Source: Fonticula-like sp. SCN 57-25 (taxonomy: Eukaryota; Nucleariida; Rotosphaerida). From it: a DNA stretch of 24,088 nt. Below are positions 1 to 8,254 of the stretch, piece after piece. The notes under the pieces are model-generated. The model had not been told where the DNA came from and ran no database searches. It saw only the letters and a program-made list of their open reading frames with translations. Location of the stretch: positions 1 through 24,088 of the forward strand of contig MEDX01000065.1 of assembly GCA_001724245.1 (NCBI GenBank). The letters are read 5' to 3'. Made by a program: the position numbers and the translations under genes. Every line of letters starts with the position of its first letter. Position 1 is the first letter of the stretch.

Positions 1-588
1 GACGGCCGCACATACGCGCCAGTGTGCTTGGTCAATTCAATCATGCGCGTCTTATCGCCGAGGATCGACCCGCCCGTCCGCGTCGACGAGGGATCCACCG
101 CCTTTGACGTGTATACATGAGGGCGTGATAACAAGGCACAAGCGTCGTACCAGCACCGCGACGCGCTTGTCGTTCTCGATAATGTGGATGCCCAGCGTCT
201 CAATAAAAGACGACTTTCCCACGCCGGGCGATCCCGACAGGCCGATGCGCAGCGACTTGAATTTCTGCCAACCACACACCGTCAGAGTCACCATATAGCA
301 TGATATACCCAAGCGTACGCTCTTGTGCAAGTACGCGAGCGTGAGCTCCATGAGGTGGTGCGCCTGGATCCTGTGCGCGCGGTTGGTCGACTCGACGAGG
401 GTGATGGCGCGAGCGAGGCTATACCGGTCCCCGCCCACGACCTTTTCATGCAGCTCGCGCGTCGCATCCGAGACGGGCATGGACGACGCCTCGGCCGCCA
501 CGCTAGGCAGGACGGCTAGCCTGCGCGCGGGCATCGCCCACGCGATGCGCGCCGACACCCACGCAGTGCTGCTCGGCCGCCTCCACAT
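1..588 (-). CDS. MMAA: MMAA-type G-protein chaperone of methylmalonyl-CoA mutase, partial at the left edge
   Basis: Exons on the minus strand are 588-319, 264-151 and 101-1 (continuing off the window), both introns in phase 0. The family (MMAA/MeaB/ArgK) is a mitochondrial GTPase that loads and protects adenosylcobalamin on methylmalonyl-CoA mutase. Visible: an Arg-rich, acid-free N terminus starting MWRRPSST, typical of a mitochondrial presequence; a helical lead-in ([17 protein letters not shown]); Walker [10 protein letters not shown] at about residues 101-109; then [20 protein letters not shown], the family signature that runs to the window edge. Joining exons across 102-150 restores exactly this signature, which supports the splice call. 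The remaining G domain and C terminus lie outside the window. I chose the ATG at 588 because an open frame continues upstream only through an unrelated stretch and the presequence begins there. It is head-to-head with the SH3 gene. Its presence implies a B12-dependent propionate pathway in the organism. Confidence 0.92.
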
Positions 589-706
589 CGCAAACTGCAA
601 AGTGACAGGCAAACTGCAATCTGATTTGTTTGAAACGGACGAAAGGAGAAAAACAACAGAAAAGTGTTTTCTGCGGTCAACCAGCCAGGGAAGAGGAGTG
701 TCGGAC
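589..706. promoter_or_regulatory. Divergent promoter region between MMAA and the SH3 gene
   Basis: This 118 bp gap separates two start codons facing away from each other, so it must hold both promoters and 5' leaders. It contains two close copies of GCAAACTGCAA (590-600 and 609-619) and an AT-rich segment around 619-668. No clear TATA box is visible. Confidence 0.45.
590..619. repeat. Two copies of the GCAAACTGCAA motif
   Basis: GCAAACTGCAAA lies at 590-601, immediately upstream of the MMAA start codon, and GCAAACTGCAA at 609-619. The exact 12-mer recurs in reverse complement at 21859-21870 and 21955-21966. A one-mismatch version is at 12572-12583, just before the PSMD5 start. A regulatory role is inferred from position only. 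Confidence 0.5.
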
Positions 707-2969
707 ATGCCGCAGCCTCCATTCAAGGGTTCGTCCGCTCGCGCGCGTATCGCTCGCTGACACACTGTAACCTTTATCTAGTCAAGGTCTTGTATGACTA
801 CGCGCGTCAGGGCGACGACGAGCTGACGCTCGTCAAGGGCGCCATCGTGACGGTGACCTCACTGGTGGCCGAGGGCTGGTGGGACGGCAAGCTTGCGGAC
901 GGGAGCCACGGCATGTTCCCGAACAACTTTGTCGAGGTGTATGTCGAGGAAGTGAAGCCGCCGCCGATGCCGCCGCGCAACACGGCGCCGCCCGCCAAGC
1001 CCAAGAAGTTGGCCCGCGCGCTCCACAGGTACGATGCGGCCGACAATACGGAGCTCAGCCTTCAGGTCGACGACCTCATCACCGTCACCGAGGAGGTGCG
1101 GAACACACTAGGCGAAAAGGCGGCTTAGCTGACGTGTGCCTGGTAGGTTGATGAGGGATGGTGGATGGGCGAGCTGCACGGCAAGTCGGGCATGTTCCCC
1201 AGCAACTTTGTCCGCCTCGAGACGACGACGGCGACGGCACCCGCGGCCGCGGCATCGACATCCCGCCCGGTCCCCGCGACGCCCGAGGCCGCGCAGCCGC
1301 AAGCCGCGCAGCCGCACGCCGCCGAGCCCCATCACGAGGAGCCCGCGCCCCCCGCCGAGCCTGGTGCGCGCGATCCCCCTCGTTTTCGTGCTGCCGCTTA
1401 CCGCACTGATGCGCAGAGGTTAAGGATCCTAGTACGCCCACGACACTCGCTCATAGTTTTCCGTCCCCCTCTCCTTTTCTTTTGTGAACTGTTTTCTGAC
1501 GCCGCGGCGCCCTTTACAGTGAGCCGCATCAAAAAGTTTGGCGTTTCGATGGGCGGCGGCCTTCCGCTCGGCGGTGTCGGCGCCTTCCCTAAGCTCAAAA
1601 AGGTGTGCCCTTGTCGAGCAGCTTTAGAGTGCTGACACCATGCGCGAACAGACTTCGGAGCCGGCGCACGCTGCCCCCGCTGCCCCCGCGGCTGCCGCGC
1701 CGCCCGCCGAGGAGCCGCGCCACGAGGAGCCCGCCGCGGCGGCCGAGCCCGGCACGCGCACGTCGCGCAGCGGCAGCATCCCGCTCCTCCCCAAGGTGCG
1801 CTCACAGTTTTACACACTCACGGCGGTGCTCACGTGGCGGATATTTCCCTTTTCCGTTCATTTTGCAGAGTGAGGAGGCTACCCCTGTTGCTGCCTCCCC
1901 TGTCGCTCCAGAGGAGGAGGCCAAGCCCGTTCGCCTCCCCGAGATTGACTTTACGCAAAAGCCGGTGCTGCGCAAGACGGAGAGCGCCGCTGTTGTCGGC
2001 GGCGCCGTGACGGAAGCCCCCGCTGAGCGCCGCCGGTTCGCGCCGCCGCCCGTCGCGCGCCAACAGACGTCAGAGGTCTCGGACGAGCTCGCGCTCAAGA
2101 TGCAGCGCATCGCCAAGCGCAACATGGACGAAGGGTCGACGCCGGCGCCGGCGCCGCACGCGGCCGCCGACCACGCGGCCACACACACCGCCGCCCCTGT
2201 GGCCAGGCCCGTTTCCGACAGCCAGGTACGCCCCCGGGTTGCATGCGTCTTGCGCCGCTAACCAGGCAGCGTAGCCCAAGCCCGAGGTTCCGTCGTTCAA
2301 CAAGCCGAGGGCACCGCCGCCGGCCGTCGCAAAGCGCAACACCATCACGCGTGCGTGCAGACTTTTCTTGTGCGTTGATGCTCACCTTGCTACTTTCCTT
2401 TGACAGAGGCCGAGCCTGAGGCGCCCAAGCCCGCCGAGCCCGCCGCCGAGCCCGTCGTCGCTGAGGCCCCCAAGCCCGAGCCGGTCGCTGCCGCGGTCGC
2501 TGTTGCTGAGGCGCCGGTCGAGAAGGCGCCTTCTCGGCCGCCGTCGACTGCCGACAAGCTTGCAGAGAAGCCTGCGGAGAAGCCCGCGGATAAGCCTGCC
2601 GAGAGGCCCGTGTCTGCTGCGGTCGAGAAGCCCGCGCCGCCGCCGGCTACGAGCAAGCCTGGGCCGCCGCCGACACCCGAGCGGACATCCGTGCCGCATG
2701 CCGCTGCCGCACCCGCCGCTGCCGCGCCCGCCACGCCGCCTTCTACTGAAAAGGAAGCGTCACCGGCGCGCGCGGCCGCCCCGCCGCCGGTGGCGCGCCG
2801 CTCGATGGTCAAGTCGACCGCCGACCTTCCCAACAATGTGCCTGTTGAGATCCGCATGTGGTTGACGGGCGAGCTCGCCGAGTTGCACGCGCAGCTCAAC
2901 GAGGAGCGCGCGGCGCGCAAGGCGCTAGAGGAGCGCGTTAATCAGTTGGAGGCGCAGGCGCACCACTGA
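707..2969 (+). CDS. Two-SH3, proline/alanine-rich adaptor with C-terminal coiled coil
   Basis: Exons 707-728, 782-1095, 1147-1363, 1520-1602, 1652-1795, 1869-2225, 2275-2350 and 2407-2969 encode 591 residues; all junctions keep frame. SH3-1 is about residues 9-61 (VLYDY, WW at 40-41, MFPNNF). SH3-2 is about 85-140 (ALHRYDA, GWWMGEL, MFPSNF) and is rebuilt only when intron 1096-1146 is removed. Between them is PPPMPPR, a PxxPxR ligand that could bind an SH3 in cis or trans. Residues 186-212 are a Gly/Lys-rich motif (RIKKFGVSMGGGLPLGG). The rest is Pro/Ala/Glu/Lys low complexity, ending in a coiled coil at about 549-591. This order resembles CIN85/CD2AP or fungal cortical-patch scaffolds, which link endocytosis to actin, but I cannot assign an ortholog. 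SH3 identity is certain; the biological role is inference. Alternative splicing of the repetitive middle is possible. Confidence 0.88.
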
Positions 2970-3302
2970 GAGTGTTTTTTATGATTTGTTTTTTGTTCTT
3001 TCCCCTTTCTCTGCCTCGTGCACGTGTTGGATGTGTTTCACTTTAATCATACGTCACTTGCCGCCTTGGTGTTTCCGGATCGGGCGTGGATGATGTGCTA
3101 TATACTTATCTCTAGCAATACAGTGTGTTTCAACAGAATCATCACCTTTTATTGGAATAAGGCCAATGGAGGCAGCCAATGAAAGCACACTGACACTGAA
3201 AGACTCGACATACATAAACTGAAAAATATACCAAAACAGATGCAATTGTACAACTTGAACACTCTAGAAAAGGGCAACGAATGGCCCAAAAATGTGTCAA
3301 AA
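2970..3302. other. Convergent 3' intergenic region
   Basis: This holds the 3' UTRs of the SH3 gene (+) and the VASt lipid-transfer gene (-). It is T-rich just after the SH3 stop. A minus-strand AATAAA is present at 3148-3153. No plus-strand AATAAA was found and no gene is apparent. Confidence 0.6.
3148..3153 (-). terminator. Polyadenylation signal AATAAA of the VASt lipid-transfer gene
   Basis: TTTATT on the plus strand reads AATAAA on the minus strand, about 150 nt past the stop codon at 3303-3305. Confidence 0.5.
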
Positions 3303-6300
3303 TCATGCGGGCAACGTCGTCCCGCTCGCAAAGACGGCGCAGTAGACGTTTGCCATCAATAGTGTCGCGCTCACCAGCGCGCACACTGCATTTCCCTCGC
3401 TCCTTGTCCTCTCTGCGAGCAGCATCCACCCCCCAAACCACATGAGCGCGGCCGTGTACAGCACGAGCGCCATCTGCCCCGCCATGCTGCCAAACGACGC
3501 GAGGTACGCCGCCTGCAGCAGCCAAAAGAGCACGTGCCGCATAAACAGCGACGCGCCGACAAACAGCGGCGCGCCGCTGTCCATCGCGACGGCACCCATG
3601 ACGGTCGACACCGCCATCGGCATCGCCACAAACGACGCGCACTGCCCGACGTACATGAGGCGCTCCGAGTACGTCGGGAGCGACTCGACGACGGGCCGCG
3701 ACAGGATCGGCAGCAGCAAAATGAAGCAGAACGGCACGCACGCCAGCGCGGCAATGCCCAGCGGCGAGCCGAGACGCGGCGCCAGCTTGAGCGGCAGCGT
3801 GACCGTGTCGAGCAACGAATCCAAAAAGGTCGGCGGGCGAACCGGGACGTGCGGCTGGAACGCCGCGTTGTCGTCCGCGCGGCCGACAGCGCCTGCAGCA
3901 GCCGCCGCGTCGTCCGAAGCAAAGCCGAGCGGCGGCGACTGCGGCGACGAGAGGCTCCCGGCCAGCGACGTCGCAGTGAGCGACCGCTGCGAGCCCTGAC
4001 GGTGGAACGTCCCGCCGGGCAGCGGCGACGTCAACGCAATCTCGGAGCGAATCAGCTGACACAGGTCGCGGATGTAATCGCGAACGGCGCCGATGCACAG
4101 CCGCGAAATCATCGCTGCAAACAGTAAGTGGTCAGCACGAGCGATACACAATGTTGGCAAGGGCGCACCGCGCAGCAGGGTCGACTTGCGGAAGTGGACG
4201 CGGACGGACGCGTGGATCCGCGTCGTCGTCGGCGACATAAAGGTAAGGCAGTAGCGCGTGAACGAGTGGAAGACATCGCCGTACGGCACGTCGGGGTTTT
4301 CGACGCTCACTTCGACGACGTAGCACTCGTGCGGGATGACAGTCGTGCGTTGGTGCGTCTCAATGGTAAGGGCGCAGGGGTTGCGAGCTGAAATTAAAGG
4401 ATGAGCAAGTGAGAAAAAGTCAAAAATAGCCACAAAAGCCATGGAAATCACGCTTCAAAAATAAAAAATAACACAATAGCACTCGGCGTACACATGGGGT
4501 TCTTGACAGGGAAATTGTACCGAACGACGCGCTTGACGTAGCCGCCCTTCCCATCCGCCTCTTCGATCCTCTCGCTCACGTCCTGCAGCCTCCTCCTCTT
4601 CTCCATCTTTCCCATCATCGGCGACCCGCTCGCCCACATCATCGCGTCGACCGTGTCGATGAACGCCGGGAAAACTTCGTCCAGCACGACCGTATCGTAG
4701 TGCTCTGCGCACGGGCAGCTGACCGGGTGCTGCGGCATCACAATCTCTGGCGCCGCCACCGCCGCGTTCACGGAAGAAGATCCACCGCTGCTCGCCGACG
4801 CGGCATCGTCAATCGCCCCGAGCACGTCGTCCGACGGCGCAACAGTGGCGCTCTCGTCACCGGCTGCGCTGCCGCTCGCGTCGGACATCGGGTCCTTGCT
4901 GCTCTTCCGCTTGATCCGCATGGCCACGATGCGGTCGTTGATGCGCTTAAAGTCCTGCCCCATCTGCGAAAAGGGCCGCGCGCCTTCCGTCCGCAGGCGG
5001 CGCATCGCCTTTTTAATATCCGCCTTGATAATGTCATTGTTCGTCTTGAGCTGCTCTGAAATGTCGCGCAGCCACGAGTCGACGCTCGCGAGGTCGCCGT
5101 CGAGCGTGTCGTCGCCTTCCGGCCGCGAACCCAGCGACTTTGAGCTGCCGCTGCTGGCACCGCCGCGCGACGCGGCGGGAAGCTTGCCCGACGTGCGGCT
5201 CGGTGGCGACGACATGAAAAACTCTTCTTCACCCGACGAGCTGCCCGAGTCGTAGTCGCTCACGATACGCAGCGGCGACGTCCCACGGCCGCTCGACGCA
5301 GCCGGCGAAGGCGCGTAAAGGCCACTGCTGCCGCTGCTGCCGTCGCGCGCAAACTCGTCACTGGCGGCCTCTGTGCGGTGCGGCCCGCGGTGGCGCAGCC
5401 CGTCGCGCGACGCGGACAGCAGCGAAACGCCGTCTTCAATCGATTCGTGCGAGCCGCTGCTACCGCTGAGCATTGGCGCCGTGTCGGCGTCCTCGCTGGC
5501 GGCAGAGTACGGCCCGTCGGTCGACGCGCGCTCGTCGCTCGACGACTGCGACTCGTTCAGCGGCGCGTCCGGCACGACCAACAGGGTGGTCGCCGCCGCC
5601 GCCGACTTTTGCCCCGACGAGCTGCTGTCCGACACGGACGACGACATTGACGTCGTGCGCTTGCGTGTGCGCGCGCCGGTGCACTTTTCGACTGCCAAAA
5701 TCCACGCGTCGCGCTCCGCCTGCGTGTCGGCAGCGAGCGAGTACGTGCGGTCGGGCGTGTACACTAGCATGCCTTCGGCCATGCGCGGGTTCGGGCGCAC
5801 GCGCGCGCCCTCCGTCAGGTCGATTAGGCATCGCACCGTGTTGGGGTCATTGCGCTCCTCTTGCTGATTGTCATAGTACACGAGCGTCTGCTCGCGCAGC
5901 ACAAACCACCGGAGCTTCCACGTCTTTACACCGTGGTCGCCCTGCTTACGCAGCATTCCGCGGCGAAGTACAGGCGTCTCAATCATCGACCGGTCGTACG
6001 CGCGCTCCTTTCGAGGCGGGATAATCTTGGGAAACTAAACAAGACGGCACCCTGCGTCAGTGAAACATTTACGAGGAGAACCCCGCGTACCATATTGGTG
6101 AGCGACCCACTGGACCACTGCATAAAAGTCTTTGACCCGTCCTCGCTTCCGCCGCTGCCGTCTACGCGGCCGCCCGTCTTGGCGACGCACATGCCACACA
6201 CGCGCTGCGACGAGTCCGTCGCGCCGCGCGCCCGCACAGTGCACGACAGGCAAGCGTACCGCCCGCACGCGCGACACTGAACGCCCGGCTTGGAGGCCGA

Positions 6301-6974
6301 AAACACCACTTCGCACACCGTGCAGGCAGCGTTGCTATCAAGATCCGCTTGTGAAGACTCGTGGGAAGCGATCTTTATTGTCGCGCTCGCCTTGACTGGC
6401 GTCGGCAACGGTGAGTCGGGCTGGCCCGCCGCCCCGGCCGCCACGAGCGCGTCATGCCACGCGTTCCGCACCGCCTGCGTCGAGAACCCGATTACGCGGC
6501 TGTCGGCGGGGTTGACGCGCGAGCCGATGTGCAGCGCGGGGCGCTTCGTCGGCGACTGCTCGGCGGTCCACCGGTTAACCATGCACTCGGCGATCGGCCA
6601 CGAAAGGTCCTCGCTAAACCCCTCAGATCTGCGCGTCGCGATTGGTTAGACGGGGGGAGACGAGGCAGCTAGCGCGCGTACCTAAACGCGCCGTCCTCGA
6701 GCGGCGCCGCTCGCGTCCCTAGCGAAAGCACATCATCATACAAGACAAGCTCCTTCTTTTGGCCCTCGGCGTTAAAGCACGCGCCGTGCTTTAGCACCGC
6801 CTGGTTGGGCATCCGCACGCCCATGCTCGGCTGGCCCGGCGCTGACTGGTCCTCGGCCGGCGGCAAATCCTGCGCCGCCGACTCGATCTCCTCCTCCCGC
6901 TGGACGGCCTTTGGAGCGTCGCTGTCGCCGGACGCACTGTTGACCGTGTCGGGGGGCACCAAGTTCGACGCCAT
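3303..6974 (-). CDS. PH-FYVE-like-PH-VASt multi-pass lipid-transfer protein (LAM/Aster-related)
   Basis: Exons 6974-6682, 6628-6091, 6034-4492, 4387-4169 and 4114-3303 encode 1134 residues. In order: a PH-like domain (about 56-165; KHGACFNAEG, ending in the helix VRNAWHDALV); an eight-cysteine FYVE-like finger (C200, 203, 216, 219, 224, 227, 242, 245); a clear PH domain (about 301-395; RRGMLRKQG, WKLRWFVL, conserved W388); a roughly 300-residue Ser/Asp-rich linker; a VASt domain (about 724-865; VVRYNFPVKNP, CYVVEVSVEN, DVPYGDVFHSFTRYCLT); and five hydrophobic segments at about 983-1002, 1022-1040, 1048-1071, 1077-1097 and 1107-1127. VASt proteins (yeast Lam/Ltc, animal GRAMD1/Aster) move sterol between ER and plasma membrane at contact sites, normally with a GRAM/PH domain and one C-terminal anchor. 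Sterol transfer here is inferred from the VASt fold. The VASt domain is interrupted by intron 4388-4491, so unspliced reading gives two unrelated-looking halves. The start is the first ATG in frame, at 6974. Confidence 0.88.
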
Positions 6975-7576
6975 ATAAGCCAATATTCTAGCCTATATTC
7001 TACCGAAAGGTGGGGGCCCACTTCTCACGCGTCCCCCGGACAACACTCAACTATTTCCATAAACAGAAGGGAATTCCCCCCCAGACTCATCACGCCACAT
7101 TTGTCGCATGTGACTCACCCCAGACTAGTTCCTTATTGGGGGTGGATTCGAAAAGGCGATCGCGAAGCCATTCGTCCGGACCCACCCATAATTACCCGGA
7201 CACAACCAAGCCTATGTATCCATAACATTCCCACAATATAGTATGGAGAGGGTCCATAATCGTATAGTATCTCGACAAAGTACGCGCGCGGACATGTCTA
7301 TACTGAAATTGCGTCGAGAAATGTACGTGGGCGCCTGCTGGAGATTGTATTGAGTGGTTGTGCGGCAGGAGCCAGACCAATTGAACACAATTCCTCCTGA
7401 TGTCCAATATAAAATATCCCTATCGTCATTGCAGCGTAATCATCGTTCGAGCATGTTGCGCAAATAATATTATGGAGCATTTCAGTCGGGTAATTAAAGT
7501 ACAGGCGCAGCAATAAAGGAAATAAGTGCCGCTCTAAATAATACACATACGGTAGTCCGTCGCGATTCTACTCCAC
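6975..7576. other. 602 bp without a confident gene
   Basis: It lies between the start of the VASt gene and the stop of the orphan at 7577, so it must hold the former's promoter and the latter's 3' UTR. Base composition is more AT-rich than the flanking exons. Small frames exist (for example 7298-7546 on the minus strand), but none shows codon bias like the neighbours, a domain, or splice structure. Short imperfect repeats of ATATTCTA lie at about 6985-7002. No tRNA fits. Confidence 0.6.
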
Positions 7577-8171
7577 TCACATGACATTCTCCAGCATAAT
7601 TTGAAGCTCGTCAACGTGCCGCCTCGCGCGCTCGACCAGCGCCGTCGGCTCCAGCTGCGGCATCTTGTCCTTGGCGACCTGCGCATACGCAGCCAGAACC
7701 TGCTCGCGGCGTAAGCAAAGAAAGGGAATTAGACGCGGCAACGCACCAGTCCATTAAGGTTGAATGCCACCAAAACGTGGTCGTCGCCCTTGACGACAAT
7801 GGAAGGAACGCTGCTCGCGCCAATGCTCTCGGCTATCCGAGAATCAGAAGACGCCCACGCAAGGCATAAAGGTATATTCGTACCGAGCAAGTTCATTGCC
7901 GACTGTATTTCTGGTGTGAGCATAAGCGACTCTAGAAGCTCGGGCGAAAGGCTCTTTGTCCTCCAGCTGAGCGCGTGGCGGTTAGCAACGGCAGGGGCAC
8001 AAGCGCGACGCACATTGGCTCCACAGACCCGTCCGTAAAGAGGCACGCATACGCAAACCGCCCCCCAAAGTCGCCCACAACGTCCTTCTCCATCAGCGTA
8101 ATTTTCCGCTGTATGCTCGCCGACATCTTGTTCACAACGCCCGACGATGCGCGGCATGTCCCGGAACTCAT
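7577..8171 (-). CDS. Uncharacterised 166-residue protein
   Basis: Exons 8171-8014, 7966-7747 and 7699-7577 give 166 residues; both introns are 47 nt with GTGCGT donors and TAAC or TAAT branch-like sites, and frames join cleanly. I do not recognise the family. The protein looks like one compact alpha/beta domain: strand-like FAYACLFTDGSVEPIW, a helix around LSPELLESLML, strand-like IPLCLAWASS and PSIVVKGDDHVLVAFN, and two closing helices (LAAYAQVAKDKM; ALVERARRHVDELQIML). There is no signal peptide, membrane span or cysteine motif. The alternating strands with a mid-protein helix could suit a roadblock/longin-like or thioredoxin-like fold, which is only a guess. The ATG at 8171 was chosen as the first with good sequence beyond it; an ATG at 8246 would need an unspliced leader. 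It is head-to-head with the KH protein gene, 83 bp away. Confidence 0.75.
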
Positions 8172-8254
8172 GGCGGCAATCACTAAAATGCCACTTGGCT
8201 CCCAAATCAAACTGATTTTACTGAGAGAGAGATACAAAGTGGTCATTGGTCACG
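8172..8254. promoter_or_regulatory. 83 bp divergent promoter between the orphan and the KH gene
   Basis: Two predicted start codons face away from each other across this gap. On the minus strand it includes the pyrimidine-rich run CTCTCTCTCAG. If the orphan starts further upstream (ATG at 8246) the gap would shrink to 8 bp. Confidence 0.4.

Noticed and set aside
1432-1519. Alternative 88-nt intron in the SH3 gene using GTACGC at 1432
   Set aside because: Joining it to the acceptor at 1519 puts TGA directly after the junction; the donor at 1364 keeps the frame.
3142-4098. 318-residue minus-strand frame overlapping the VASt gene
   Set aside because: It is in another frame of the membrane-region exon, Ala/Arg/Val-rich, without hydrophobic spans or domain similarity.
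7140-7165. TTCGAATCC on the minus strand, resembling a tRNA B box
   Set aside because: The flanking bases do not form a T stem or a matching acceptor stem, and no A box lies at the right distance.
7298-7546. 82-residue minus-strand frame in the gap upstream of the VASt gene
   Set aside because: It starts at no convincing ATG context, lacks GC-rich codon bias and shows no domain. A fleeting F-box-like stretch on the plus strand (about 7381-7465) is broken by stops and too weak to call.
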